Of a stretch of DNA of 64,000 bases, positions 28,840-39,535 are shown piece by piece (the first letter of the stretch is position 1; every line of letters starts with the position of its first letter). Made by a program: the position numbers and the translations under genes. Origin of the DNA: Streptacidiphilus sp. 4-A2 (lineage in GTDB: Bacteria; Actinomycetota; Actinomycetes; Streptomycetales; Streptomycetaceae); NCBI GenBank assembly GCA_014284505.1, contig JAAFYY010000001.1, positions 6,559,845-6,623,844 on the forward strand. The letters run 5' to 3'. The notes beneath the pieces were generated by a model that saw only the letters and a list, made by a program, of their open reading frames with translations, was not told where the DNA came from and did not search any database.

Positions 28840-30412
28840 CTACTGGGCGTCGCCGACGCGCTTGCCGAGGACCAGGGTGGTGGTGTGGCTCTGGCCGTTG
28901 CGGACGTAGGTGATGGACACCTTGTCGCCCGGGTGGTGCGACCATATCTCGCTCAGCAGCGTGGGGCTGCTGTCGACCGGGGCGCCGGCGAAGGAGGTGA
29001 TCACGTCGCCCGCCTGGAGGCCGGCCTCGGCCGCCGGGCCGCCTGGGGTGACCGCGGGCTGGCCCTGGACCGGGCCCGAGGCGATCTTGGCGCCGTTGCC
29101 GGTGTAGCTGTCGTCACGCAGGACGCCGATGATCGGGTATATCGGCTGCCCGGTCTGGATCAGCTGCGCGGCCACCCACTCGGCCTGGTTGATCGGGATG
29201 GCGAAGCCGAGCCCGACGCTGCCGGACTGCCCCTCGCTGTCGGTGGCGCCGCCCGACTGGATCGCCGAGTCGATGCCGATGACCTGGCCCGAGGCGTTCA
29301 TCAGCGGGCCGCCGGAGTTACCGGGGTTGATCGAGGCGTCCGTCTGCAACGCGTTCATGTAGGAGGTCTCGGTGCCGCTTTCGTCGCCGGAGGCGACCGG
29401 GCGGTTCTTGGCGCTGATGATGCCGGAGGTGACCGTGCCGGAGAGCCCGAACGGCGCGCCGATCGCGATGGTGGTGTCACCGACCGCGACGTCGTCCGAG
29501 TTGCCCAGCGGCAGCGGGACCAGGGCCTCCTTCGGCTTGACCGCGATCTTTATCACCGCGACGTCGTAGCCCTCGGCCCGGCCGACGATGGTCGCCGGGT
29601 AGCTGTTGCCGTCGGAGAACTTCACGCTCAGCTTGCCGCCGTTGGTGGACGGGGCAACCACGTGGTTGTTGGTCAGGATGTAGCCGCGGCTGTCGAAGAT
29701 GAAGCCGGTACCGGTGCCCGACTCCTGCGAGTTGGACGCCGAGATGGTGACCACGCTCGGCAGCGACCTGGCCGCTATCCCGGCGATGCTGTCGGGCGCG
29801 CGGCTGAGGTCCTTGGGGTTCACCGAGGCGGCCACGCTGGTGCTGCCGCCGGAGCTGTCCTGGGTCTCCAGCCAGGAGCCGACGCCACCGCCGATGACAC
29901 CGGCCACCACCGCGGTGACCACCAGCAGCGTGGCCATCCCCGGACGCCGCCTGCGGCGCGGGGCCGGGGCGGGGTAGGGCGTGCCGTACTGGGCGAAGGG
30001 CGCTCCGGGATAGCCGCCGTACGGCGCGGGCTGAGCGGCCGGCGGCGCGGGGGCGGCGAAGCCCGGGGCGGCCGGGGCGTCGAAGGCCGGGGCGTCAAAA
30101 GCCGGGGCGGCCGGGGGCAGCGGCGGCGGGGCGGGCAGCGCGGGGGCCGACTCGACGGGGGCCGGCTCGACGGCGGGAAGCACCGCGGTCGCCTCCGGCG
30201 CCGAGGCAGCGGGTTCGGAAGCAGCGGAAGCAGGGGCAGGGGGGGGGGAAGTCGGCCAGGGCCGGATCCACGGGGGCCTTGCTCAGGGTCGGTGCGGCGT
30301 CAGCCGGGGTCGGTGCGGCGTCAGCGGGCTCGGGTGACGGTGCCACCGAATCCCCGGTGGTGGCTTCGGGTCGGTCCGACCCGGGGAGCCCGCCCTCGTG
30401 CTCGCTGCTCAC
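28840..30412 (-). CDS. HtrA/DegP-like membrane-anchored serine protease with PDZ domain
   Basis: About 524 residues. A long cytoplasmic Pro/Ala-rich N-terminus leads to RRRRR and one membrane span (MATLLVVTAVVAGVIGG). The trypsin-like domain follows, with catalytic His in TNNHVV, Asp in YDVAVIKI and Ser in GNSGGPL, then a C-terminal PDZ domain (GPAAEAGLQAGDVITSFAG). GTG 30412 is chosen because GAGGAGG lies 6 nt upstream. The frame breaks at a long G run near 30245, where the Pro-rich N-terminus changes frame. It should act outside the membrane in protein quality control or envelope stress. Confidence 0.92.
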
Positions 30413-30703
30413 GAATGACCTCCTCATAGTGGGGCCGTTGCCCCAAAGCGTCCCACCCGCGCGTTGTACCGGGCGTCATAGCCGTCGGCCGTGCACGACC
30501 CGCCGGGGCCCCAAGCGGCCCGGGCGTCCAGCTGTGATGAAGGTACCCCTTGTTCCTGGCAGCGGAGGAGCCCCCGTCAGTTCTAAGGAACATCTGAGAC
30601 AGCGCCGGAACAGCCGCCGCGCGGCCTCGCAGCAGGTCCGCGCCCTGGACAGGTCTTGGTCCTGCCCGCGCTTGCACCTAGCATGTCTGTCGCACGCATA
30701 TGC
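30413..30703. other. Gap upstream of the TPP riboswitch
   Basis: About 290 bp between the divergent protease and the riboswitch. It should hold both promoters. I see no gene in it and no clear promoter consensus. Confidence 0.4.
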
Positions 30704-30793
30704 GGGAGCTTGGACCTATCCAGGCTGAGAGGGCGCCGAAACGGGGTGCCGACCGCCTGAACCTGACCGGTAATGCCGGCGTAGGGAGCTGAA
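30704..30793 (+). promoter_or_regulatory. TPP (THI-box) riboswitch
   Basis: The conserved TPP aptamer parts are present in order: GGCTGAGAGGG (pyrimidine-sensing bulge), GCCGACCGCCTGAACCTGA, then CCGGTAATGCCGGCGTAGGGA. The aptamer ends only about 6 nt before the GTG at 30799, and GTAGGGAG may itself be the ribosome site. Control is therefore probably by hiding translation initiation when thiamine pyrophosphate is bound. Confidence 0.93.
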
Positions 30794-30798
30794 GCACC

Positions 30799-32173
30799 GT
30801 GACGTCCATGTCCGCGTCCACACCCCCGTCCCCTGTCCTGGACGCCGCACCCCCGCGGGTGCGCGTCCGGAGGCGCCGCTGGTGCTGGACACCGCGCCGC
30901 CGCGCACCCTGGGCTTCCGCGACCAGGCCGCCTTCTGGACCAACCTCGGCATCAGCCTGATCGGCTTCCAGAGCGCCGCGACCGTGCTGGTCTTCAACAA
31001 CAAGGACCTCTCGCTGGCCGCCTCGATCACCGCGATCGTGGTCGGCACGGTCATCGGTGCGCTGATGCTCGCGGTCGCCGCGGTGATCGGCACCCGGGCC
31101 GGGGCACCGGCGATGGCGATCCTGCGCGGACTGTTCGGCACCCGGCTGTCCTACCTGCCGACGGTGCTGAACATCATCCAGTGCGTCGGCTGGGGCGTGT
31201 ACGAGCTCACGGTCATCGCGATGGGGGCCGACGCGCTCTACAGCGGCATCCCGCACTGGGTGTACGTGGTCGCCGCCGGGGTGCTCACCACCGTGATGAC
31301 GATCCGCCCGCTGGGCGCCATCGCGGTGCTGCGCCGCTATGTGGCCATCGCCGTCGGCATCGCCATGCTGTTCTTCACGGTGGAGCTGATCCGCCGGGGC
31401 GTGCCCGACCCCGGGCACGGCAACTGGACCGGGTTCCTGCCCGCGATCGACTCGGTGATCGCGGTGTCCATCTCCTTCGTGCCGCTGGCGGCGGACTACA
31501 CCCGGCACGCCCGGAGCAGCTCCAGCTCGTTCTGGGGCGCGTTCAGCGGCTACACCGTCTCGCAGGTGTGGTGCTACGTGGTCGGCCTGCTGGCGCTGGT
31601 GCAGGTCGGCGGCGACCCGGACAAGAATCTTCTCGACCTTTATGGGCATCACCGCCGGCTGGGTCTTCTTCAGCGTGCTGGTGCTGCGCGAGGCGGACCA
31701 GTCCTTCGCGAACGTCTACTCGACCGCGATGTCCATCCACAACCTCCCGAAGGTCGACCGCCGCTACCTGACGGTCGGCATCGGCGCGCTGGTCACCCTG
31801 TGCGCGCTGGGGGTCACCGACTTCACCGGCTACGAGAACTTCCTCGGGCTGATCGGCGCGGTGTTCGTGCGCTGTCGGCGGTGCTGGCGTGGACTTCTTC
31901 TTCGGCGCGGCCGGCGCGAGGGCGGTGGGACATGTCGGAGACGGCGCCGACCCGCTGGCTGACGCTGCTGCCCTGGCGGTGGGCTTCGTCGTCTACGAGC
32001 TGATCTCCCGGCCGGCTGACCGGATGGGGCCAGTGGTGGCCGGACTTCTGGGCGCACGCGCAGAACGTCACCCACATCCACCCCAGGTGTGGACCTCGGC
32101 CTCGCTGTTCTCGTTCCTGGTTCCGGCGCTGATCACCTGGGCGCTCACCCCGATGCTGCGCAAGGGTCACTGA
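30799..32173 (+). CDS. cytX: NCS1-family permease, probable hydroxymethylpyrimidine/thiamine-precursor transporter (frameshifted)
   Basis: About 460 residues with some 12 membrane spans, of the cytosine/purine/thiamine permease (NCS1) family. FRDQAAFWTNLGISLIGF, then WGVYELTVIAMGADAL and SFVPLAADYTRHAR are family marks. Frame breaks near 30862, 31625, 31871 and 31955 are single-base shifts; the last segment ends VLTP-like as LITWALTPML. The TPP riboswitch directly upstream points to uptake of a thiamine precursor, and NCS1 permeases under TPP riboswitches are usually named CytX. GTG 30799 or ATG 30808 may be the start. Confidence 0.85.
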
Positions 32174-32236
32174 GAATTCACCTGCGCGGCCGGTTGTGCG
32201 GCCGAGGCGGCCGACGGCTCCGCCTATGGTGGAGGT

Positions 32237-33177
32237 GTGTCGAACGCCCCGATCGCGAACCCGCTGACCGCTCCGGACCTGCCGGTACGGCCCGACCCCG
32301 GCGCGGTCCGGGTGATCGCGCACCGCGGCGCGTCCGGCACCCTCGCCGAGCACACCCTGGCCGGGTACCGGCTGGCACTGGAGCAGGGCGCGGACGGTCT
32401 GGAGTGCGACGTCCGGCTGACCGCCGACGGGCAGCTGGTGTGCGTGCAGACCGGACCGTCGACCGGACCTCGAACGGGCGCGGAGTGGTCTCCGCGCTGA
32501 CCCTGGAGCAGCTCTCCGGCTACGACTTCGGCTCCTGGAAGTCCCCGGGCTCGGGCCCTGAGCACGGCTCGGTGCTGACCCTGGAGCGGCTGCTGGAGCT
32601 GGCCGCCGACTGCGGGCGGCGGGTGGAGCTGGCGATCGAGACCAAGCACCCGATCCGTCAGGGCGGGCAGTTGGAGCGCGCACTGGCGAACTGCTGCACC
32701 GTTTCGACCTGGTGACCCCGGCCTCGGGCGAGCCCACTCCGGTGCGGGTGATGAGCTTTCTCGCAGCTCTCGCTGCGCCGGATGCGCGTGCTCGCCCCGG
32801 GCATCCCCACGGTCTACCTGATGGAGCACGTCCTGCCGTGGTTCCCGGCGGCGGACGGTTGCCGTACGGAGCAGGGATCGGCGGGCCTGGTATCGAACCT
32901 GGTCCGGGCGAACCCCGGGTATGTCGCGGCGCTGCGCGGCGCGGGGCAGCAGGTGCGGGTCTGGACCGTCGACGAACCGGCGGACGTCGAGCTCTGCCTG
33001 CGGCTCGGCGTGGACACCCTGATCACCAACTATCCGCGCCGGGTACTGGACCTGCTGGGCCGGACGGACCACCGGGACGTGGCGAGTGCGGAGGGTCCGG
33101 CGGGTCCGGGGGCTCCGGGCCGGGAGGGTCCGGCGGGTCCGGAGGGGCTCCGGGGCCGGGAGGATCCGGCGGGCTGA
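32237..33177 (+). CDS. Glycerophosphodiester phosphodiesterase (frameshifted)
   Basis: GDPD-family TIM-barrel hydrolase that splits glycerophosphodiesters to an alcohol and glycerol 3-phosphate. The catalytic HRGASG lies in VIAHRGASGTLAEHT, the metal ligands in GLECDVRLTADG, then (after a one-base loss near 32452) HDRTVDRTSNGRG, and IETKHP. Breaks near 32692 and 32763 lead to FDLVTPASGE and MRVLAPGIPTVYL. VDEPADVELCLRLGVDTLITNYP ends the barrel. The last ~30 residues are a Gly/Pro-rich collagen-like tail. GTG 32237 follows GGAGG closely. Confidence 0.88.
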
Positions 33178-33496
33178 CGAGGGGTCACCGGGTACGTCCC
33201 GCAGTCGCGGGCAATGCGTGACGAAATGGTGAAGCCGGACGGGGGCGCCAATGGCGTCGAGGGCGCTCGCGAAGGGCGTGCGCGGGCGCGCGTAAATGGC
33301 TGGAAATTTGTCCTGTGCGCCGCTTCCCACCATCAATGCAAACACAAAGTAACCATTTGACTACTCCGCGTAAAAAGCCGGTCGCACCGGGATTTCCACT
33401 TCCGTAAGGAAGTCCAACGACGCCCTTATTCTCGTTTCCGGCCGACCCGCACCGGGCATTCACACCCTGTCGTTAGGCGGAGGAGGAGGTCCGGGG
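33178..33496. other. Intergenic region, 319 bp
   Basis: AT-richer than its surroundings. It contains TTGACT near 33356 (a possible -35 box) and a small hairpin ACTTCC-gtaa-GGAAGT at 33398-33413, both upstream of the ATPase gene. No ORF is supported. Confidence 0.4.
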
Positions 33497-34093
33497 GTGT
33501 CGCTGGTGGTGGCGCATGATGTGCCGACTTCTTCGGCGACCATGGCGGTTCCCCATGGTCCGGCCAGCGTGAGCGCGGCCCGCAGGCGACTGCGAAGGGA
33601 TCTTGCAGAGCATCAGGTTCCGGATGCCGTCATCGATGACGCCGTCCTCATACTCTCCGAACTGCTGAGCAATGCCTGTCGCCACGCCCGCCCGCTGGAG
33701 TCGGTGCTGGACGAGTTCGACGCGGCCCAGGCCCAGCTGCACGCCCAGGCTCCCCTGCATGCCCAGGGCAGACGGGAGGCCCCGGTGAACCTGCTGGGCC
33801 GGGCCCGGGTGGAGGACGACGGCTCCCACCCCGAGGGCGGCCGCGTGGTCGTCGGCTGGGAACTGCACAGTGACGGCCTGCTCACGCTGGAGGTCACCGA
33901 CGGCGGCGGGCCGACCAGGCCCCGGCGCGGCAGCCCGTCGCTGACCGCGCACGGCGGTCGCGGTCTGGGCATAGTCGGGCAGCTGGCCAGCGACTGGGGC
34001 GTGCGCGACGCCCCCGGCGAGGTCACCGTCTGGGCAGTGCTCCCGGCCGGGGCCGACGCCCGTGCCACCGCCGGCCCCGGGGCCGCCCGGTAG
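33497..34093 (+). CDS. HATPase_c ATP-binding protein (anti-sigma/regulatory kinase type)
   Basis: 198-residue GHKL ATPase of the RsbW/SpoIIAB-like group common in Streptomyces. The N-box is ELLSNACRHA, the G1 region LEVTDGGGPTRP and the G2 box GGRGLGIVGQLASDWG. A loop of about 50 residues with QAQLHAQAPLHAQ lies between the N and G1 boxes. GTG 33497 follows GGAGGAGG; ATG 33542 is another possible start. It probably binds or phosphorylates a sigma or anti-sigma partner, not encoded nearby. Confidence 0.85.
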   Translation: MSLVVAHDVPTSSATMAVPHGPASVSAARRRLRRDLAEHQVPDAVIDDAVLILSELLSNACRHARPLESVLDEFDAAQAQLHAQAPLHAQGRREAPVNLLGRARVEDDGSHPEGGRVVVGWELHSDGLLTLEVTDGGGPTRPRRGSPSLTAHGGRGLGIVGQLASDWGVRDAPGEVTVWAVLPAGADARATAGPGAAR

Positions 34094-34251
34094 CCCGACC
34101 GGACGACCGGCGGCCCGACGGAGCGGAAGCCACGACCGGAGGAACGGGAGCGGGCCGGGTCCTCGGCGCGGGGCCACGCGTGCGCGCGGCGCCCGGTGGT
34201 ACGGCTACGCTCGGGGCGGCAGAGCACACGCCCCATCGGGAGATCCGCACC

Positions 34252-35238
34252 ATGGCTAAGAAGCCCGCGAAGAAGGCGCCCTCGCGCGCCCAGCACACCG
34301 TCGCAGCGAACGGGGAGATCCCGGTCGTCGGCGCCCGCGAGGACTGCCCGTGCGGCTCCGGCCGCCGCTACAAGGCCTGTCACGGACGCCAGGCCGCCCA
34401 CGCGGTACAGGAGTTGGTGCAGCGCCCGTTCGACGGCCTGCCCGGCGAGGGCGACTGGGTGGCACTGCGCGAGCTGGTCCCGGCGGCGACCGTGCCGCTG
34501 ACGCTGAGCAAGGACGCACTGGCGGGCGCCAACGGCGAGGTGCCGCAGGTGACCCTGGCCACCGTGCTGCCGATGGCCTGGCCGGCCATGCGCCGCCAGG
34601 ACGGCAGCATCCTGCTGGGCCTCCAGACCCAGGGCGCCTCCGGCGACGCCAGCCGCGACCTGGGCGACGCGCTGGTCCAGGCGCTGGCCGCGGAGCCGGG
34701 CACGCCGGTGCCGCCGCGCCGTCCGGCCACCGACGCGCCGCGGCTCCAGGAGCTGCTGGACCTGTCCGCGCCGTTCGAGCCGGTCGTGCACTCCGGCTTC
34801 GAGTACTGGCTGGAGGACGCGGAGTCGGTCACCCCCGAGGTCTCCGCCTCGCTGGAGCAGGCGAACGCCGAGGTCATCCCGACCGTCAAGCTGGACTCGG
34901 TGCAGAGCGCCTACTGGTGCTCGGTGCCGGACCGCAACCACCTGCGCTGGGTGATGCCGCACGCCGAGGACACCCTGCTGAACGCGCTGGCGCGGCTGGC
35001 CGCGGCGGGCGAGTCGGGCCTCGGCGAGGGGACCAAGCTGGTCGGCTCGTTCCGGGCGCACGGTCTGGCCGTGCCGGTGTGGGACCTCCCCTCGGCGATG
35101 ACCGCCGCCGACTGCGAGCAGCCCGCCGCCGCCTTCCAGGAGCGGCTGGCCACGGCGCTGGCGCAGACCGAGCCGCTGACCCAGCAGCAGCGCAAGTGCC
35201 GTGCGGACCTGGTGAACCGACAGGTCACCATCGGCTGA
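34252..35238 (+). CDS. SEC-C motif protein, DUF5926 family
   Basis: 328-residue intact protein. A basic Lys/Ala-rich start (MAKKPAKKAPSRAQ) is followed by a SEC-C zinc motif EDCPCGSGRRYKACHG at about residues 30-46. The rest matches the actinobacterial DUF5926 layout (LVQRPFDGLPGEGDWVALRE, WCSVPDRNHLRWVMPH, FRAHGLAVPVWDLP). SEC-C motifs often bind zinc and contact the ribosome or SecA-like partners. The exact job is unknown. Confidence 0.9.
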   Translation: MAKKPAKKAPSRAQHTVAANGEIPVVGAREDCPCGSGRRYKACHGRQAAHAVQELVQRPFDGLPGEGDWVALRELVPAATVPLTLSKDALAGANGEVPQVTLATVLPMAWPAMRRQDGSILLGLQTQGASGDASRDLGDALVQALAAEPGTPVPPRRPATDAPRLQELLDLSAPFEPVVHSGFEYWLEDAESVTPEVSASLEQANAEVIPTVKLDSVQSAYWCSVPDRNHLRWVMPHAEDTLLNALARLAAAGESGLGEGTKLVGSFRAHGLAVPVWDLPSAMTAADCEQPAAAFQERLATALAQTEPLTQQQRKCRADLVNRQVTIG

Positions 35239-35767
35239 CGGCCGGGGCGGCCGGACCTCCGGCGGCGGGAGTGTGCCGATTCGGCCTGAAGCCGACCTAA
35301 GCGGGTCGGAGCAGGCCGAATCGGCGATAGGCGACACCGTGCGACCAACTGATTACCTTCGGCGGTCGCAAATCGACTGGAATCACTCAGAACTCGCCGG
35401 ATCGAGTGACCTGCATCACATATCGGCGCCCGGTCGGAAATTCACAGGGAACGAGCACCCCAGGGAATTTGCTTGCGGCTCGATTCTTGTTACGGTTTAA
35501 ACAGCTCGGTCGCTGGTGCATCCCCCGTCGCCAGCGGCCGAGCCTTTCCATGTTCCGGGCAGGCTCCCGGCTTTCCGGCAGGCTCCCGGCTTTCCGGAAG
35601 CGTCCGGACCGGTTCCGCACACAGGACCGACGCTCCAGGGCCCCAGGGCCCGCAGCGCCCCAAGTCGGTGACCCCACAGGCCCGGCAGCCTTCGAACCGA
35701 CTGCGAACCGTCTGCGAGCCCTCTTCGAACCGCCCGCGACCGACTTCGAACAACCCTCGACCGGCCC
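35239..35767. other. Intergenic region, 529 bp, with a strong hairpin and short direct repeats
   Basis: A long hairpin occurs at 35275-35325. An AT-richer stretch lies at 35340-35510. Two near-identical copies of 'ggcaggctcccggctttcc' are at about 35560-35600. ORFs in this gap are short and lack start signals, so I call no gene. Confidence 0.5.
35275..35325 (+). terminator. Long hairpin after the DUF5926 gene
   Basis: Outer arms GCCGATTCGGCCT and its complement (13 bp), inner arms CCGACC/GGTCGG, loop of about 6 nt. It lies 37 bp after the stop, so it is a probable terminator. Confidence 0.75.
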
Positions 35768-36511
35768 TCAGTAGGCCAGCCGTGCACCGTCCGGCGTGGC
35801 CACGCTCGCGTCGACCAGCACCTCCAGCAGCGTGCTCACCGGCGGCAGCCACGGCGCCACGGCCGCCCCCGCCCCGGACTTCCCCGCCCCGGACTCCCGG
35901 GCCGCCGGGTCCTGCGGCCGGCGGATCCAGCGCAGCGCCCCGGCCCCGGTCCGCGAGGGCGGCAGTAGCACATAGCCGCCGGTGCCGTGGAACCGCAGGC
36001 TGGTCGGCACCCACTCCTGAGCTATCAGCAGCTCGGCCAACTCCTGCATCGAGTAGGGCTCGACCAGCAGCACATACCGGCTGGGCGTGGCCAGCACCGG
36101 CCCGGTCCGCACGCCCAGGGTGTCCAGGTACGCCAGCGCCCGGGCACCGGCGTCCACCGGCAGGCTCACCGCCGAGACCGGGCCGCCGGTGGCCACCACC
36201 ACCGGCGCGTCCGGATGCCTGCGCCACCACCAGCGCACCATCCTCGGGTCGGTGGTCGCCGCCAGCAGCGGCGGATCGTGGGGGTGGGCCCCTGGTGTGG
36301 GACAGTCAGGACGGGGGCAGGCACAGGGAGCAGTCCCCGGGCGGCCACCGTGCGCGGGCGCGCCCGCGCCCGGCACGACCGGCCAGTGCCACTGCTCCAC
36401 GCAGGTGGTCACCGCTGCCAGCAGCAGCGCCCGTTCCCTCCAGCGCATGCTCCGCCCGACGACCCTGCCGACTGCTGCCCGCAGCACTGCGGCTCCGTGA
36501 TTCCCGCGCAT
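35768..36511 (-). CDS. Bifunctional DNA primase/polymerase N-terminal-like protein
   Basis: About 247 residues resembling the prim-pol N-terminal domain found as stand-alone proteins in Streptomyces. The Cys-rich PCACPRPDCPTPGAHPH, then WWWRRHPDAPVVVATGG and VSAVSLPVDAGARAL, follow the family order, though the usual acidic DVD metal motif is not clear (VSLPVDAG). ATG 36511 (MRGNHGAAVLR) is preferred; ATG 36541 is an alternative. Whether it is an active polymerase is doubtful without the Asp pair. Confidence 0.75.
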   Translation of the reverse strand: MRGNHGAAVLRAAVGRVVGRSMRWRERALLLAAVTTCVEQWHWPVVPGAGAPAHGGRPGTAPCACPRPDCPTPGAHPHDPPLLAATTDPRMVRWWWRRHPDAPVVVATGGPVSAVSLPVDAGARALAYLDTLGVRTGPVLATPSRYVLLVEPYSMQELAELLIAQEWVPTSLRFHGTGGYVLLPPSRTGAGALRWIRRPQDPAARESGAGKSGAGAAVAPWLPPVSTLLEVLVDASVATPDGARLAY

Positions 36512-36787
36512 GAGCACTCGTTCCTTTCCGTGACCAGTCATGGATCGGTACGTGACCTCGCGCTACGAGAAGCGCACCATGCCCTCCGCCTGCCGCGACA
36601 GCTGGCGTGGGGTGGCGCGGGGTGGCGATTGCGACTGCCCTCTCGTACCACCTGTGTACCCCGGAACTGCGGGTTCACCAACGAGATTGACGCATCGTCG
36701 TGATTGACGCGCCGTGACCGCGACTGGTTCCACCATTCGGGGAGCGGAGGGGCAGCGCCGGGCGCTCGACAATCGTACGATCCGGGG

Positions 36788-37573
36788 ATGAATACCCACA
36801 GGGAGCCGGGCGACAGCGAAGATTCCGTTCCTTCAAAGCTTTCTGACGCCGCATCCGACGGTGGTGGAACGGTGGCGGTGGTGATTCCGGCGCGGAACGA
36901 GGCATCCCGGATCGCCTTGACGGTGCTGGCCGCGCTGCGGCTCCCCCGGGTGGGCCCGGTGATCGTGGTGGACGACGCCTCGACCGACTCGACCGCGCGG
37001 GTGGCCGAGGAGTCGGGCGCCCGGGTGGTCCGCCAGCCGGTCCGGCTCGGCCGTGCCGCCGCGCAGCAGCGCGGCACGGCCACGGCAGGGGAGTTGGCCG
37101 GGACCGGACGGCTGTGCCTGCTGTTCCTGGACGCGGACCTCGGCGCCAGCGCCGCAGCCGCGGCGCTGCTGATCGAGCCGGTGCTGGCCGGCACCGCCGA
37201 CCTGGCCCTGGGTGTCGCCGCCGCCGGAGAGGCCATCGGCACCGGCACAGCCGCCGGGCCCAGGCCGCGGGCGGCGACCCGCCGGGCCCGGTCCGGCGTC
37301 CAGCAGGCCACCGGCTTTGCCGCAGCCGCCCCGCTCGGCGGTGAACTCTGCCTGAGCGCCGCCGCGTTCGCCGCCGCACTGACCGGCCCGGGGCCGGTCG
37401 CCACCGGCCCCGGGCTGATCATCGACCTGCTGCGGCAGGGCTTCCGCGCGGTGGAGGTACCGCTCGATCTGGACCACCGCCGCAGCCGCCAGGGCCTGCG
37501 GGCGGCGCTGCGGGAGCTGGGCCGCTACCGCGAAGTCGGCCGGGAGCTGTCGGCCCGGCGGAAGGCACACTGA
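36788..37573 (+). CDS. Family 2 glycosyltransferase
   Basis: 261-residue GT-A fold transferase. VVIPARNEASRI and VVDDASTDST form the nucleotide-sugar site and LFLDADLG is the metal-binding DxD-type motif. The C-terminal part GPGLIIDLLRQGFRAVEVPLDLDHR places an amphipathic helix and the catalytic-base region. No membrane spans are seen. Similar Streptomyces proteins are annotated as dolichol-phosphate mannosyltransferase-like; the acceptor here is unknown. ATG 36788 is used; the N-terminal extension to 36704 crosses the promoter. Confidence 0.83.
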   Translation: MNTHREPGDSEDSVPSKLSDAASDGGGTVAVVIPARNEASRIALTVLAALRLPRVGPVIVVDDASTDSTARVAEESGARVVRQPVRLGRAAAQQRGTATAGELAGTGRLCLLFLDADLGASAAAAALLIEPVLAGTADLALGVAAAGEAIGTGTAAGPRPRAATRRARSGVQQATGFAAAAPLGGELCLSAAAFAAALTGPGPVATGPGLIIDLLRQGFRAVEVPLDLDHRRSRQGLRAALRELGRYREVGRELSARRKAH

Positions 37574-37919
37574 GCCACCGTCAGCCAGTGACTCACAGTG
37601 ATCGGCACGCCGGGACGGGCCGGCTCGGCCGCCGGCCCGAGACGCCGGACCGACCTGCCCATTTCGCCCAAGTATTCGAGCGGATGCACCGGAAAAGACA
37701 CCAATCATCCAACACGGCACAGTTCTGGACATCACCCAATCGGTATGTGTAGAAGTTGAGTATTAATTGCCGTATGGCATGACATGGGGGTGTGAAGTGC
37801 GTGAATTCGGACAAAAAGGGCAAACGGCCCCAATGATAGACCGGCCCCTCCGCTCACTCCGTGTTACCGAACCGGTCGTCCCACCTCCCCGCCCGCAGCC
37901 ATCGTGAAGGGCGCCCAGA
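37574..37919. other. Intergenic region, 346 bp
   Basis: AT-richer around 37670-37790, with TTGAGT near 37756 as a possible -35 box for the phosphatase gene. No gene is seen. Confidence 0.35.
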
Positions 37920-39451
37920 ATGGCTGAACCGCAGTTCCCCCGCACCGGCCAGACCCGCAACAGCCAGACCCTCGGCAACCAGGCTGTGGAAAGCCAGGCC
38001 ATCGACAGCCGGCTGCTCGACGCCCAGGCACACGACGGCCAGGCGCACGACGCCCAGAGACTCGAAGACCAGCGGCTCGAAGGCCACACCCGTGACCGGC
38101 TCACCCCCGCCGTGCCTCCCCTGCCGCCGTACCCACCGACCGCGTACGCCGCCGCGCCCCGCCCGGGCGCCGACCGGGGATCCGACCTCACCGCCCTGTA
38201 CCGGCTGACCGAGCGGCTCAGCGGCGCGGCCACCCTGGAGGAGTGCCTGCGCGGAGTGCTGGAGACCGGCGCGGCCCTGGTCGGGGCGCAGCGCGGGATG
38301 GTGCTGCTGACCGAGTCCGTCGGGGCGCACCCCTCCGCCTTCGGCACCGTGGACACCCCCGGCACCGCCGTCGGCTACGGCCTGGACCGCGCCGAGCTGG
38401 GCGCACTGGAGACCGTCCCGCGCGACCGCGGCCCCTACGCCGGGCTGCTCGACGGCGGGACCCAGGTGGTCACCCCCGGCCCGCTGAACACCCCTGCCCG
38501 GCCCGGCGGCGCGGAGGCCCCGGACGCCCGGATGCGCGAGGTCGCCCGGCATCTCGGCATCGCCGCCTGCTACGCCCTGCCGCTCGCCGTCCCCGGCGAC
38601 GGCGGCGCCCCCTTCGGTGTGGCCGTCTGGTTCTACGACAGCCCGACCGTCCCGGCGCAGGACGAGCAGCGGCTGGCCGCCCTCTACTGCGCCGCCGCCT
38701 CCCCGCTGATCGCACTGGAGGTGAGGCGCGACCGGCTGCGGCGCACCGCCGACGCCCTGCGCCGCAGCCTGCTCCCGGACCGGCTGCCGCGGCTGACCTC
38801 GGTCCAGCTGGCCGCCCGCTGCCTGCCCGCGGGCTTCGACCACTCCAGCGGCAGCGACTGGTACGACGCGCTGGAGCTGCCCGACGGCGGGCTGGCGCTC
38901 AGCGTCGGCAGCGTCACCGGCGGCGGGGTCGAGTGCGCGGCGGCGATGGGACGGCTGCGCGCCGCCCTGCGCGCCTACGCGGTGCTGGAGGGCGAGGACC
39001 CGGTGGCGGTGCTGGGCGATCTGGAGCTGCTGCTCAAGGCGACCGAACCGGCCCGCAGCGCCACCGCGCTCTATGCCTATGTCGACCCGGACTCCCGGCG
39101 GCTGTCCCTGGCCGGGGCCGGGCAGTGCCCGCCGCTGCTGGTCACCGCCTTCGGCGCGAGCTTTGTGGAGACCTGCTGTCCGCCCCGCTGGGGATGCTGC
39201 CTGCTGGGGCGCGCCCGGCGTGGCCGCTCCGCGCCGACCGCGGCGACCTGCTGCTGCTCTACCCGAGGGCCTGGCCCGCCACTGCGGCCTCGCTGCACGC
39301 CGGCCTCGCGGCTGCGCTCGCCGCCGCCTCCGCGCCGCGCGAGACCCGCCGCGACCCGGCGGTTCTGCCGCCCCTGCTGGAGGTCTGCCTGGGCGCGGAC
39401 CGGCCGGCCGCCGCGGACGACATCGTGATGCTGGCCGCACGCTTCGCATAG
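37920..39451 (+). CDS. GAF-SpoIIE (PP2C-like) serine phosphatase (frameshifted at the end)
   Basis: About 510 residues. The N-terminus (to residue ~65) is low-complexity with repeated DAQ/ESQ units. A GAF domain follows (LYRLTERLSGAATLEECLRGVLE to IALEVRRDRL), then the SpoIIE/RsbU phosphatase core with SGSDWYDALELPDGGLALSVG, VTGGGVECAAAMGRLR and TALYAYVDPDSRRLSLAGAGQCPP. Breaks near 39176 and 39205 change frame; the end reads GDLLLLYP and then DDIVMLAARFA, the closing family motif. The likely role is to dephosphorylate an anti-anti-sigma factor. The Asp residues expected for metals are only partly kept (GSVTGGG for GDVxGHG). Confidence 0.85.
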
Positions 39452-39535
39452 CTCCGACCCCTCATAGGATTGCGAGGACCGTCCACCCGTCACACTCCTG
39501 ACGCCCGGACGGTCCCCGCACGACGAGGGCGACAG

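Noticed and set aside
35400..35774. Short ORFs in the gap at 35239-35767
   Set aside because: They lack ribosome sites, overlap repeats and a terminator hairpin, and have Arg/Pro/Ser-rich random-like translations.
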